A stretch of DNA of 64,000 bases, from contig NC_053043.1 in NCBI RefSeq assembly GCF_003473485.1, forward strand, positions 9,000,001 to 9,064,000, written 5' to 3'. The translations under genes and the position numbers were made by a program. A model generated the notes under the pieces. That model searched no databases. It saw only the letters and a list, made by a program, of their open reading frames with translations, and had not been told where the DNA came from. Shown piece after piece: positions 40,890-51,374 of the stretch. The DNA comes from Medicago truncatula (lineage: Eukaryota; Streptophyta; Magnoliopsida; Fabales; Fabaceae). The stretch's first letter is position 1. Every line of letters starts with the position of its first letter.

Positions 40890-41238
40890 TCTCGTTTATA
40901 TGTTGTTGAGAACTGTTTTTACTTAATAAGTCACAGACATGAGCAAGCTTTATCACTTTAATTTACTTTAACAAATCAAAATTGCAATAGAACATAATCA
41001 ATATGACATAGATGGGGCAGTCTGCTCTGATATTTTCCTAACCGCAATTAAAGGAATCTATAAACCTTCGTGCAGCATGCCTAATCCGATACTCTTGGTA
41101 GCTTGTACTATTTTGCTTTGATAATAATCTAAGGTCTCAGACAAAGCTATGTGGCCACGATCTAGATGGCAACATCAGAGTTTTCATTATCTCTGCGACG
41201 GTAGGAAGAGAGTTTACCAAGCAAGCTATTTCAAAAAA
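40890..41238 (+). repeat. spacer block and short U2 upstream block (copy 8 unit)
   Basis: Carries AAGTCACAGACATGAGCAAG, AAAGGAATCTATAAACCTTC, ATACTCTTGGTAGCTTGTAC and CCACGATCTAGATGGCAACA, then joins AGAGAGTTTACCAAGCAAGC just before the USE. The usual two intervening spacer blocks are missing. Confidence 0.65.
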
Positions 41239-41249
41239 GTCCCACATCG
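41239..41249 (+). promoter_or_regulatory. isolated USE, TATA box deleted (copy 8)
   Basis: USE GTCCCACATCG is perfect but only 19 bp separate it from the U2 start. The 48-bp interval with TATATAAAA found in all other units is gone (GGTTGTTCATCTCTAAACTC). Without the TATA element at its fixed distance, normal polymerase II snRNA initiation is not expected. Confidence 0.85.
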
Positions 41250-41268
41250 GTTGTTCATCTCTAAACTC

Positions 41269-41470
41269 ATACCTTTCTCGGCCTTTTGGCTAAGATCAAG
41301 TGTAGTATCTGTTCTTATCAGTTTAATATCTGATTAGTGGCCCAATGGGTCATAACAGTATTAAATTACTTTTTTGAGGGGGAGAGGCCATTTCAATAAC
41401 TTGTTATTGGGTTTCTCAAGTGTCGCCTATGCTTTGCACTATTGCATTCGCTGGCACACCCCACCAATTC
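41269..41470 (+). ncRNA. U2: U2 snRNA, copy 8: complete body, defective promoter
   Basis: The 202-nt body is one of the best preserved. It starts ATACCTTTCTCGGCCTTTTG, has an intact GTGTAGTATCTG, an intact stem IIa (ATCAGTTTAATATCTGAT), the GTGGCCCAATGGGTCAT hairpin, ACTTTTTTGAG as Sm-like site and a complete 3' stem-loop ending CCCCACCAATTC. TAGTTCAATTTTT follows as 3' box. Because the TATA box is deleted it is probably silent, so I rate the RNA sequence as intact and the gene as likely dead. Confidence 0.75.
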
Positions 41471-42070
41471 TAGTTCAATTTTTTTACATTTACTTTGCTA
41501 AATGGTTGTGCATTATGTTAGATGTTGATTTACTGATGAGAAAAGGTTGTGCATTTTTTTGTTTCTTGAACTACAACTCTCCAATCAAATTTTATTATCT
41601 GAGTTTCAGGTCGTGAGTGTATCTCCATTTAACATTTATATTTATTTATGTTCTTTTATCTTTTTAATTATCAATGAGAATGAGAATTATACTATGATAA
41701 ATATTGAATTTATTGACAAATTCAAAACATTTTTTATAATAAAATTGATTGAGGAGCCTGGTTACTTTTCTCATATCGCAACTTCGTCAAAGCAATTACC
41801 AATTCACCGATCATCACTCTCAACGCTAATCTCTCCGATCGCAACCAATCTCTCACTGCCACTGTATCACAACCCCGCCTCTCACTTTGCCGCTCTCGTA
41901 GATTGTCATCTTCGAGTGCTTTCGATTTATCCAAAACAAACTACGATCAGGTAGATTCCTTCACAGATCCATCCAATTTCACTCTTCATCACGTTACTGT
42001 GTTTCAGTTTGTTATATGTTTTTAACACTTTTATAGTCTAACTCAATATAATTGCTTAGATTTCATGCAG
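41471..42070 (+). other. downstream of U2 copy 8, with an exon-like GC-richer stretch
   Basis: From 41471 the U2 downstream flank continues to about 41550. At 41754-41950 is a GC-richer stretch with a frame reading RNFVKAITNSPIITLNANLS ... SRRLSSSSAFDLSKTNYDQ that runs into CAG|GTAGATT, a plausible donor. Its Arg/Ser-rich, acid-poor makeup resembles a mitochondrial presequence. There is no ATG in this frame. I cannot name it; it could be a captured first exon. Confidence 0.4.
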
Positions 42071-42216
42071 GACACACTTCACAACCACATTGGCATCAAT
42101 GGGTATATAGATGATGTTGAAGCTATAGAAAATGGAAGCAACAAGGTTGATAAAGAAAATACAGTCCAAAAGAATGAAATTCTCTTCAGGAATTGGCCTT
42201 TAATGTCATCTATCAT
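42071..42216 (+). pseudogene. ZIF1-like MFS transporter exon fragment
   Basis: After the acceptor TTTCATGCAG the frame reads DTLHNHIGINGYIDDVEAIE, an acidic linker, and then FRNWPLMSSI. PETLH...H plus a variable acidic loop plus (L)NWPLMSSI is the central cytoplasmic loop and the start of helix 7 in ZINC INDUCED FACILITATOR-type major facilitator proteins, as I remember them. The exon is cut right after SSI, where the sequence stops matching. No other part of the transporter is found nearby. Confidence 0.55.
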
Positions 42217-42233
42217 GGCTGAGCTATTCTTTC

Positions 42234-42396
42234 ATGGTCACAAGACCAAATAAATAGTTTTTGGACACATTCACATAAAGATATTATATATCTTCAAAAT
42301 ATTTAATTATTTTTTTATCAACTTTCTTTTCATCATTAAAAAAATACATGTTTATGTCTATGTGACCAAACACTATTTGTTTGGTCTTGTGACCAT
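42234..42396. mobile_element. MITE with GGTCACAAGACCAAA ends
   Basis: Ends ATGGTCACAAGACCAAATAA and TTTGTTTGGTCTTGTGACCAT are inverted complements, with a second nested pair (ACACATTCACATAAAG and TGTCTATGTGACC). Length about 163 bp. No certain target duplication, superfamily undecided. It lies just beyond the transporter exon fragment. Confidence 0.7.
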
Positions 42397-44780
42397 ATTA
42401 GAATTTCTCTATCATGTATTCTCACTTCACGATATTGATTATCAATAGGTAAATTTTTAATTAATGATATTGTTATAAAGCTTAGTCTAAGATATTGCAC
42501 TGTTCCACTAAAACATTATTTACTACAACTGAAACAATATGAATAACCTTCTTAGTTCTTAACTGATCTTAAAGTCAAGTCAGTAGTTTGCTTGAGAAAT
42601 CTTGCCTCTTGTCTATGTTAGTAAAACAAAATTAAGAATACCTCTTAATAATGACCCTGTCATTGATGAAAGATGCATAGAGCTGAACCGAAGACACCGC
42701 TCTGTAACTATCATAATGATGAAAGGACTGTTATTGCTGTGATATACAATATAGTTTAAGGAATTTCAAGCTGAAACTTCTGGAAGTTCTAGCTTAAAGA
42801 TGATCAAAACTGAAACTAATAGAGAACTTGTATGTACGTGTTAGAAAATTAGAATGTTTTTCAGCACAATATATATATGCACTAATGCACACGCAGCAGC
42901 CATATATCACCCCAGAGTTCTGGTGTATGATCGTATATAAAAAAACACAATGATCGAAATAACATACTGATAACATGATAAATTAATCACAGATAGGAAT
43001 TAAATTCTTGTAATCTTAAAAAGGACTGTGGAACTCAAGAACATTTAGTTTACAAGGGAAATACATAGGTTTTTAACTATGCCTTGTGGATTACTTTTAT
43101 ATGTTTGTCCAGCCCTATAGATTGAAACGTTATTTTCTAGTATGCCATTTTTTGTGTGTGTTTTTCAAGTTTCATTTTATCTTTTACACTTAGTTTGATG
43201 ATTATATGCATTACAACTTAAAGTGATTTGAAAATCATCTAGTTACTTTGAACTACTAACTAACTTGTCTCTCTTTGTGTGTGTTTAGTTGCAGCAGCAG
43301 GGTAAGTGATTAAAATTCCGCTTACAAGTCTTTAGACAACAGCAGGGTAAGTGATCAGTTTGGTTTTTTTGCAACTCGGTACTGTTTTTTTTTAGAAACC
43401 TTAGATAATAACAATCAACACCTTTTCTTTGTTTTATGCAGCATCTTTAGTTGATTTAATTGCATACCTTTTCATCTAGTATAGTTGTCTCTGAAAAGGT
43501 GAGCTACTACTTCTAAATTTTAATCCATGATATTTAATTTTTCAATGTGTTTATCGTTTAGTATTCGATGATTTGAAGGCTGTCTTTGTTATGTAGGATA
43601 ATGTGGTTTGAAGGTACTGACTTTAATTGGTATGCAAGAATATCACACTAAGGTATTCAATATCAACTCTTGTAAAGAAAATGCACCTTGCTTGATGGAT
43701 TTTTGTTTTTAAGAACTACTTGCTTTTAAGGTTTGGTTATTTGAGCATGCAATCATGTTATTGGAATAACATAAGTTCCATACACTACAACTTTTCCTTA
43801 ATTTTTTATTTGTTTGGTAGTCCAAATATTCAACTAGAAAGAGGGAAAAATGTAATCCCCGTAACCTGTTTTCCGTGATATTTTGCTTGCAATTTCATTT
43901 TCACTATTTGATTTTGTGGATCTGTGACTTGAAATTCAAGCACTATTAATTCAAGCTATTTCAGTTACAATGCATCTGTGACATCGCTTTGTTTCCTGTT
44001 CAGCTTAGGTATTATTCGGAAGCTTTGTCAATTAGCTCAAGAACATGTCAAGAGCATCTGAGAATGATAATGGCAATGAAGGAGTGGCCATAGTAACAAC
44101 AATTTAGAGATTTGAAAAGTTTTAGATTTATTATCATTTTATTATTTTTAGGTAATGGATAGTTGTACTTTGAATAGTTAAGTAATACCCATATCCACTT
44201 TTGTTTGTGCTCGAATTTTTCTCCTCTTATCCTCTCCATCAATAGTTACCTGACCTATATCTTATTTTACATTGCAGCTCCAAGCAAATTTTGCAGACTG
44301 GAAAGCATGGAAGAATTTTTTGTACGGCTGAATGAAAAACTCAAGGTTTTAGTTTTTTATAATGGGTGGTGGCATACTTTGTATTCAAATATATTGAAAT
44401 TGTAATAAGATCTTCTGAAATGTTTATCAGATGGTTTATAATTATGTTTCTGTGACAATGGGTATCAAGACATTGTATTGTTTCTAGTTTGGAAAATTTG
44501 TATTATTGATAGAAGTTCTCTTTCAAAAAAAGTTGTAGCTTATAAGAAAAAAAGCTTATAGCTTTTGTTTCGTCCCAAATTTGGCATCAATGGTTTATAA
44601 TTATGTTTAAAATTTCCGCAGGAATGTTTCCTGCAGTTTCTAAAATCCTCAGGAAATAATTACCCACGAAGGTATTATCTGGGAACCTAAAGCCTTGGCA
44701 AAATCTGCAGGAAAGGATTTCCTGCGGAAATGTTAACGATATCCCCAGGTAATTCCGCAGGAAAATTGAAAGTTTCTAAA
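42397..44780 (+). other. gene-poor region with isolated exon-like sequence
   Basis: Mostly AT-rich sequence unlike the U2 units. GTTGCAGCAGCAGGGTAAGT (43300) and a repeat of GCAGGGTAAGTGATCA (43343) look like duplicated splice-site sequence. At 44276-44330, after ATTTTACATTGCAG, a frame reads LQANFADWKAWKNFLYG and a stop, plausible as a terminal exon; family unknown. From 44580 GGAATGTTTCCTGCAG and TTTCCGCAGGAA-type inverted phrases suggest a degraded transposon. No gene can be assembled. Confidence 0.4.
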
Positions 44781-44789
44781 CCCACTTAT

Positions 44790-44995
44790 AGGATAGGATT
44801 TGGATTCTCACAATTGCGAAAGAAAAAAAATAACTTTGAGAGTATTATGTGAAAATTCACTATTAAAATACATTGAACTCAACAACTTATTAAAGTTATA
44901 AGCTAGATCCAATACATTTTAATGGTAAAATCATCCACATAATACTCTTTTTTTTTCGCAAGTGAGAGAATCAAAATTCTAGAGCATTATAAGAT
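44790..44995. mobile_element. MITE-like element with GATTTGGATTCTC ends
   Basis: The left part GGATTTGGATTCTCACAATT, GCGAAAGAAAAAAAATA and GAGAGTATTATGTG is echoed in reverse complement on the right (TAATACTCTTTTTTTTTCGC, AAGTGAGAGAATCAAAATTC). The related spacer at 10610-10740 has only the left half. Confidence 0.55.
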
Positions 44996-45004
44996 AAATA
45001 TAGG

Positions 45005-45290
45005 GTTAATAGATCTTTACTCCACTGTAATATAGGTCATTTCCAGTTTTTTCCTGTAAAATTTTTATTTTGATTCACCCTCCGTAAAATATTTTTGTTT
45101 TGATTTACCCCCTAATAAGCCAAACAAAAATGAAAATTTCTTAAAAAAAAAAATTGGTTTTTGTTTGGCCTATTAGGGGGGTAAACCAAAACAAAAATAT
45201 TTTACAAGGGGTGAATCAAAATAAAAAATTTTACAGAGGGGAAAACCAAAAATGAACTATATTACAGGGATAAAGACCTATTAACCTATA
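45005..45290. mobile_element. fold-back MITE-like element, related to the one at 5904
   Basis: Left arm: GGGTTAATAGATCTTTACTC, TTTTTATTTTGATTCACCCT, GATTTACCCCCTAATA. The right arm has the complements in reverse order and ends AAAGACCTATTAACC. The loop is an A-rich run near 45140. About 286 bp. Confidence 0.75.
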
Positions 45291-46200
45291 AATATATATG
45301 TGGAAAGTTAGTCCTAGTTGATAGTGTATGGTCTTGCCTATTTCCCTAAACAAATGTCCTTAAGTTTCCTTTTTTGTTTACCCAATGATAGTGTATGGAA
45401 ATTGTAGGTCCCTTACAACACATTCAAATTGGAATATATACATATATTTGGGACCTTCTTTACCCACGAACTTAGATTATCTCCGTCATGATTGAACACA
45501 TGCACTTAGGGACCCATAATGATAAATGTCCGATCGAAATCAGATGGTTTAGATTTGAGCAGATTTTTGTTCTTTGTAAACACTAAAATAATCAAATTTG
45601 AGAAGATGAACATCCTATCGAGATCAAAAGGTCATAGATCCTTTGACTGTATGCAGTAACTGAGAGCAATTTTGCACATCTTTTACTAGTTTGTTCATTT
45701 TTAATAAAAGTTTCCTCATAAAAAATAAAAACAAATTTCTTTTTTCACTTTATCCATCTTAAAAATCATTTTTTTTTTTAGATAGTCTAGTGGTTAGACT
45801 CATACATTATAAATATAGAAAAGTGGAGAATTCAGATTCAAACCACGGTCTCATCATTTCAATGTTCATGGAACCATCAACTGAGCTGCATTACGCGACA
45901 ATCTTAAAAATCATTTTTGTCCACGGCAAAAATGGTATTTGCTCTTGTATTTGGAGAAGTATTTTGTTAAGAAGTCTATCGAGAGTAAAAATAGATCTCC
46001 GTAATTTTGATCTACAAACAAAGGCTTGATTTTGGTGATACACATTGTGTTTGCTTTGCGTTAGAGAAGTACTTATGACGAGTTTATGACTATGACTCAT
46101 CTTTCAGGATTACTCAAATGAATTGTAAGTATTTAACGATCTTAATTGTGTGCATACTATATTTTCATTTGAGTTTAATGGTTTTGCATTATGTTGATGT
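45291..46200. repeat. AT-rich spacer shared with 10.7-11.6 kb
   Basis: Follows 10740-11570: TTGATAGTGTATGGTCTTGC, AACACATGCACTTAGGGACC, GATCGAAATCAGATGG, and the SINE-like head at 45780-45895. Then TGACTATGACTCATCTTTCA. Frames here are the same as those at 11 kb but not kept open to the same ends; no gene. Confidence 0.65.
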
Positions 46201-46323
46201 TGTTGTTGATTTACTCTGGGCATATATCAAATATATATCAAAATGCAAGGTGTGGATAGAAGTTCTATTTTTCTTCCCTCAATTTGTAATTGATTAAAAC
46301 AAATAGAACAACAAAGAGTGTAT

Positions 46324-46620
46324 GTTCTTGCACAAAGAGATATTAGTATCTCACAAAACAAAGGTTCAACTTCTGGTATTCCACAATACATTATGCAAAT
46401 TGTTAACACTTGTGTTTTTGGATGTGCTCCTAATGATATCCATCTTCACTGTGGTTGGTTTGCTTCTGCAAGAATAAACAATCCTAGATTGTTTAAGAGA
46501 CTCTCTTATGGTTGGTTTGGTGAATGGAGGGAAGCCTTTACTTCTAGCCAGATTATTAGATTCACTTATTCTAATTCCCTTATGAAACCTCTTGCATTCA
46601 AGTCTGCTAGATTTTCCTGA
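46324..46620 (+). pseudogene. TPD1-like pseudogene, unit 4 (best preserved)
   Basis: A long frame reads VLAQRDISISQNKGSTSGIP, QYIMQIVNTCVFGCAPNDIH, LHCGWFASARINNPRLFKRL, then SYGWFGEWREAFTSSQ, then IIRFTYSNSLMKPLAFKSAR. In TPD1 the corresponding parts read [39 protein letters not shown] and DDCLVNDGKPL. Here the DDCLVNGGKPL part is replaced by GWFGEWREAF through two compensating small indels (around TATGGTTGG and CCTTTACTTC), and the last Cys is lost. There is no signal peptide or start codon. TPD1 is a secreted Cys-rich ligand in anther development; this copy is only the mature-domain part. Confidence 0.75.
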
Positions 46621-46639
46621 GTCCAAAATACAATTCCAA

Positions 46640-47050
46640 AAGAAGAAGAAGAATGCTACATAGAGTTCAACAAATCAGTATAGGCCCTTATTTATCCACA
46701 ACCTTTTATATGCAGAGAAGCATAACTATTATAATTCCAATCAAAGTGACGTGGTTTTTGGGCAGAATTGTAATTTCAATCAAAGTGACGTGGCTTCAAG
46801 GTAGAACCGTAATTTCAATGCAAGTGACATGGCTATAAAGCATAACCCTGATTCCTATCCAAACCACGTGGCTTCACACCAAAACCGTAACTCCAAACCA
46901 AATGAGGTAACGACAAAGCACAACCCAAATTCCAATGCAAGACACGTGGCTTCACATCGGAAATGTAAATTCATGTGAGAAGTTTCGAGATTACGTTTTC
47001 ATGAGTAAGAATCGTATCAAACAAGTCATGATTTACAGGTGTCACACTCT
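46640..47050 (+). repeat. ACGTG-rich minisatellite block, copy 3
   Basis: CAAAGTGACGTGGTTTTTGG, CAAAGTGACGTGGCTTCAAG, then CCACGTGGCTTCACACC and GACACGTGGCTTCACATCGG. One unit fewer than copy 2. Confidence 0.75.
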
Positions 47051-47139
47051 GTGCGCCAACGACAAACGCTAAACTTGTTGATTAAGTTATTAATTAAATT
47101 ATTAGTCAAACCAATATAATAAATTATTATCATTATTAT

Positions 47140-47193
<54 letters not shown>

Positions 47194-47500
47194 CATGTAT
47201 TGATATATGATTTTTAGTCATGGTGAGAAGATTGATTTATTAGCAATATCATTCTCTTTCCCTATGGAGCTCCAAATGCTAACCTTCTTCACTCTCTCCA
47301 ACCAACTCGCCTCCATGTTTTCTTTCTCTCTCCCTCCCTCCCTCTTTCTCTCTTCCATCACTTCTCAATTGTTCCATTTTTTCTTCATTTTTTTCATGGG
47401 TTTTCATTTTTCACTTGCTGTTTGATTCTTTTTGTTTCTCTTATGTTTTAAATATTATTATTTTTTGGTTTATGATTATTTTTGTGTTAACAAAAAAACA
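47051..47500. repeat. spacer block after the ACGTG repeat, copy 3
   Basis: Same order as 22811, with the AT tract expanded (next entry) and a TCTC-rich stretch of CTCTCTCCCTCCCTCCCTCT. Short frames in it are not coding. Confidence 0.65.
47142..47191. repeat. (AT)n microsatellite, about 25 units
   Basis: An uninterrupted AT run of about 50 bp. The sister copies at 22930, 31060 and 55463 have only 4-6 units, so this one has expanded since duplication. Confidence 0.95.
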
Positions 47501-47995
47501 AAAAAAGATAAAAACAGTGTTGGAGTTCTCTCCCTTCTTTCAAAACTCTTCATTTTTTGCAAATTGCATTTTCTGTTCTCAAAGTTCAATACTCATTTCT
47601 CAAATCTTCTAGGTCATGGATATGGTTTCAAAACAATTGATCTCCACAGATATTAATTACAAAGAATAAGTGAACAGGGAAAATATGAAGATGCATATAT
47701 CTTAGTTAGAAGGAGAGCTTAAAAAGAAAGAAGAAGAATTGAGTGCTATGGAAAAGAATCATAAGAATAACAAAGGATTAGTTGCAACTATAGATATGAA
47801 TTTGACCTCAAGTGGCAGTGAGGGTGCTGCACCTATTTCTTCTACTTAAGCAACTGTTTAGATATTTTAAATAAAAAATGCATAACATAATACTTATTGT
47901 GTTGAATATTAGAAAGGAAATGACTAATAATGTTAGAATCCAAGGATTTCAGTTTTCAAAATGATATGAATATGATAGATACACTTTACTTCAAA
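47501..47995 (+). pseudogene. 'MDMVSKQ' leader block, copy 3
   Basis: Reads MDMVSKQLISTDINYKE and then a stop (at TAAGTGAACAGG). After the frame break the Lys/Glu-rich LEGELKKKEEELSAMEKNH and VATIDMNLTSS-like pieces follow. Unlike the other copies it is preceded by the AT/TCTC spacer and not by the CG-rich twin block. Confidence 0.55.
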
Positions 47996-47999
47996 AACT

Positions 48000-48214
48000 G
48001 ATTCTCCTACGTAGTGCAACCAACTATATATTATTCAAGAATATCTTTCTATCGTGTATATGCTCCAGCAACTGCTTACTAGATTCATCTGTGCACTTGA
48101 CTTATAGGCATTTGGACCTAGAATGATGCCTTGTAAAGTCGGCATAAATTATTTTGCAGAAACTTGATTTTTCAAATAAATTACTACATCACAGTTTGAA
48201 TTCTTAAGAGTATG
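48000..48214. other. AT-rich spacer with remnant of the ATTCAGCTAAATT block
   Basis: Contains AAATTATTTTGCAGAAACTT and CTACATCACAGTTTGAATTC, the two ends of the usual spacer block with the middle missing, up to the solo LTR. Confidence 0.5.
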
Positions 48215-49092
48215 TGTTGGAACAAAATGTGTTTAACTTTACCCTTTAAGAGTTTTGATGATAACAAGGTATTAAAAATTGTCAATTGGATATGTTAATA
48301 TTTGTTCAAGTGTACATGACCATAGTAGACAAAAATTTGAAATCTTAAATAGGTTCTGGAAGAACAAAAGAGAGCAAAGGAATCAACAAAATGGAAGCTT
48401 GAAGCATCTGAAGAGAAGTGCTCTTGAAGTAAAAGTGATCCTGAAGTGATGACGTCATCAGAAGCAAGTTCATCAGAAACAACTCATCAGAAGCAGAAGA
48501 TCCCAGAAACTAAAGTTCATCAGGAGATGCAAGACTTAAAGCTTCAAAGGTTGTTCAATGGATTTAATCTTGTCTAAGCATTGCAGAAGACTGGAAGAGT
48601 GAAACAACAACTATTTTGAAAGGATTTGAAAGCATTGGATGCTTATTCTTTGAAGAGCGTTGACAAAGTACAATTGTACGGTGTACAACCACTATCTCCA
48701 CTACTCAGTTTGTATCTCTGCTATAAGACAAGGAGAACAGCTCCGCCTGCAACAATGTTCATACATACTGGGAATGGATTTGAAATTGATCCTTCATAGG
48801 ACAATAACCCTATCATGCAAAAGATCATTGGTGATTGATCAAAACTTCAAACGACTCTATTTTGATGTGCTGGCAATTCACAACGTCTCTTTCACACCTC
48901 TATATAAAGGAGTGAAGACTTAGGGAATGACAAGGACTTAACAACAATTTACAAGAGGCAAAACCCTGCTAAAATTGTTCTGCAATCAAAAGTTCACTTA
49001 GAATTTCTTATCAACTTTCATATCTTAGAAATTCTAGAATCTTAAGAGTCTGTATTTGATTTCTATTGTGAACACCACTGATTGTAACTCCA
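48215..49092 (+). mobile_element. SIRE/Maximus-like solo LTR (fossil)
   Basis: Begins TGTTGGAACAAAATGTGTTT, followed by GAGTTTTGATGATAACAAGG and a long stretch with AAGTTCATCAG-type repeats, characteristic of the long LTRs of the copia Maximus/SIRE lineage in legumes. A promoter-like TATATAAAGG is near 48900. It interrupts a spacer that resumes at CTCCATCACATAATTTTCAC. No internal domain or second LTR is present, so it is a solo LTR or remnant. Right end approximate. Confidence 0.65.
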
Positions 49093-49661
49093 TCACATAA
49101 TTTTCACTTTCACTTTGAATCCTCAAATTTCCAGAAGCATATGTATGTACTATATATAATATGCAAATTATGCATTACTAAGAGCTTTTTTATATTAAAT
49201 TACATAATCTACAATTCTTCAACTTTAGTCTTACCTATGCATGAATGGCCGATACCATTACCACTCCACCGTTTTCTAATATCTACATATGATGCTGCAG
49301 ACTTGAATTTGTTTCTAATATCATCATGTGAAAGTGCAGTGACTTGTTATGAAATATTGACGATCGGGAAACAGTCTATACTGATTGTTAGATCTTGAGT
49401 TATTGGTGTTTATTTCATTCCATATGTTTCTTTATTTATGCTTAGAACTTGTATAAATTATCCAATAGTATAAATTATTCAATAAGAGTCAGATCATGAT
49501 ATTTTGCTATAAGACAAGAATATCAATTTAATTTTTTTCAATTCATAATCGTGGCCCATGTGTATGTATTTACTCTAATTGATGATAATGTTTTAAGAAT
49601 AAAGAAACAAAGTAGAACGAAAGTGTTAGGAAGAGACTACCAAGCATGCTGTTTCAAAGAT
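49093..49661 (+). repeat. spacer blocks leading into U2 copy 9
   Basis: ACTCCATCACATAATTTTCA, TGAATGGCCGATACCATTAC and GATGCTGCAGACTTGA, then ATATTTTGCTATAAGACAAG and AGAGACTACCAAGCATGCTG. The 21-kb-type middle block is missing. Confidence 0.65.
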
Positions 49662-49712
49662 GTCCCACATCAGTTGTTCAAGAAAGCAAGTGAAAGGATG
49701 TGATATATAAAA
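49662..49712 (+). promoter_or_regulatory. U2 promoter (copy 9)
   Basis: USE GTCCCACATCA (49662-49672, last base changed) and TATATAAAA (49704-49712). Confidence 0.8.
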
Positions 49713-49738
49713 GCATAAGCGAGTTCATCTTTTAACTC

Positions 49739-49940
49739 ATACCTTATTCGACCTTTTGGCTAAGATCAAATGTAGTATCTGTTCTTATCAGTAGTTTAAT
49801 ATCTGATTAGTGGCCCAATGGGTCACAACAGTATTAAATTACTTTTTTGAGGGGGAGAGACAATTTCAATAGCTTGCTATTGGATTTCTGTGTTGCTTAT
49901 GTGTTACACTATTACATTGGTTGGTGAACCCCACCAATTC
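49739..49940 (+). pseudogene. U2 snRNA, copy 9, full length but altered in stem I and stem IIa
   Basis: Starts ATACCTTATTCGACCTTTTG, so stem I loses pairs. The branch-site pairing sequence is ATGTAGTATCTG. The stem IIa loop has three extra bases (ATCAGTAGTTTAATATCTGA). The Sm-like ACTTTTTTGAG is intact. The 3' half lacks part of stem III (GGATTTCTGTGTTGC). It ends GAACCCCACCAATTC with 3' box AGTTCAAATTTATTT. Probably a pseudogene, although promoter and length are nearly normal. Confidence 0.7.
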
Positions 49941-50114
49941 AAGTTCAAATTTATTTATAATCATTACTTTGCTACATGGTTGTACATTATGTTGATATTT
50001 ACTGATGCGAATCTGGGCATTTAAATGATTGTATTTTTTTATTTATATGTTCACGAAAAGTATACCATTAGATCAATTGAAACCCGTTCCTCTTTGCATT
50101 CATGTATCGGTTTC
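49941..50114. repeat. U2 downstream flank (copy 9)
   Basis: GCTACATGGTTGTACATTAT, TACCATTAGATCAATTGAAA and ATCGGTTTCCTGCC, then a jump into the CG-rich block. Shortened relative to 25583. Confidence 0.6.
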
Positions 50115-50400
50115 CTGCCTCGACCTAACTTGCATGCTACGAGTCACGCTTTGTGCCATTGAAGGAATTTCATAATGTCCAGCCTTGTCACAACTTTGGC
50201 GCACTAAGGAGCTGTGTGTCGCGAAAGTCAGTTACGGAAGTGGTATGAGCCATGCGTCGCGCCATTGAAAGGATTTTAGAATGTCCAGCCGCATCACAAC
50301 TCACGTCGCACACTAAGGATTTCACTCTGGGATATTGTACTTTGACATTTTCCTCTCGTGAAAGGCAATTTTTAAATTTAAAAAAAAAAAAAAAAAACGA
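50115..50400 (+). repeat. CG-rich twin block, copy 3
   Basis: Two lobes with GCCATTGAAGGAATTTCATA and GCCATTGAAAGGATTTTAGA, each followed by TGTCCAGCC and an AAGGA phrase. Ends ACTTTGACATTTTCCTCTCG. Confidence 0.65.
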
Positions 50401-50452
50401 AAAAAGAAGAAGATAAAAACACTGTTGGAGCTCTCACTTATTTCAAAACTCT

Positions 50453-51003
50453 TTTTTTTTAAACGACATAATTTATTAAACCTCCAAATTTATACGAGCT
50501 GTACAAATTGGGGTACTGCAGAAACAAAAAACCACCACCACACTTGCCTAAAAGCGAAACTGTATAACAGAATGGTGAATATTAAGAACCTGTTTGCAGT
50601 ACAGACGCAAGGCAACAGCAGACCACTACAAAAAACACACCCAAAAAGTCCCAAAAACCTCTAAAACTGCCCCTATTTTCTAAGCAAACAAGCTTTGGGG
50701 TTCCAACTCCAATCGTAGAAGAGGCAAGGAGGATCACTCTTTAGTCTAGATAAAACCCATCTCCAAGAGAGAACCTTAACTTCCTCGACAATATCTTCCG
50801 GCTCCTTAATAAGATTATTAAAAATTCTATCATTCCACACTTTCCAAATCATCCAAAGAGAGGCATGCCACACCAACCAATACCCTTTACGAAGTCTTTT
50901 CTTCTCAATATCACCACTCCAACATTCAAATTGTTGAAACAAAGATTGGGGTGCATTGAAATTGATCTCTAACCAACCACACACCAATGACCACACTTGA
51001 AAT
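50453..51003 (-). mobile_element. L1-type LINE 3' tail inserted in the 'MDMVSKQ' leader block
   Basis: On the minus strand the frame MNCENRKCSLRGFQVWSLVC continues to the WHASLWMIWKVWNDRIFN motif that ends plant L1 ORF2 zinc-binding domains, and closes LFYDWSWNPKACLLRK and a stop. A short T-run at 50451-50459 is the tail in complement. It separates TTTCAAAACTC from CGCAAACTGCATTTTCTG, which are adjacent in sister copies apart from about 10 bp. Only about 550 bp are left of an element of several kb. The first ~12 codons belong to the flank. Confidence 0.8.
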
Positions 51004-51374
51004 CCTCGCAAACTGCATTTTCTGTTCTCACAGTTCATTACTCATTTCTCACATCTTCTACGTCATGGATTTGGTTTAAAAACAATTAATCTCCACAGAG
51101 ATTAATTACAGAGAACATGTGAAGAAGGAAAATATGAAAATGCATATGTCTTAGTTAGAAGGAGAGCTTAAGAAGAAAGAAGAAGAATTAAGTGCTATGA
51201 AAAAGAATCACAAGATTAGTTGCAACTATACATATGAATTTTCCCTCAGGACACCTAGTTCTTCTACTTAGGCAACTGTTTAGATGTTTTAAATAAAAAA
51301 AATGCATTAGATAAGTAGTTATTGTGTTGCATATTAGGACACGATAAATGATAGCATCACATTTATGAGTGTTG
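51004..51374 (+). pseudogene. 'MDMVSKQ' leader block, copy 4 (right part)
   Basis: After the LINE: GTCATGGATTTGGTTTAAAA (in-frame stop early), then the Lys/Glu-rich stretch and TTAGATAAGTAGTTATTGTG. It ends at a junction, GAGTGTTGTGATGACCAGAA, with the next twin block. Confidence 0.55.

Noticed and set aside
46366-46626. 86-codon minus-strand frame
   Set aside because: It is antisense to the TPD1-like pseudogene, where the plus frame has the family motifs.
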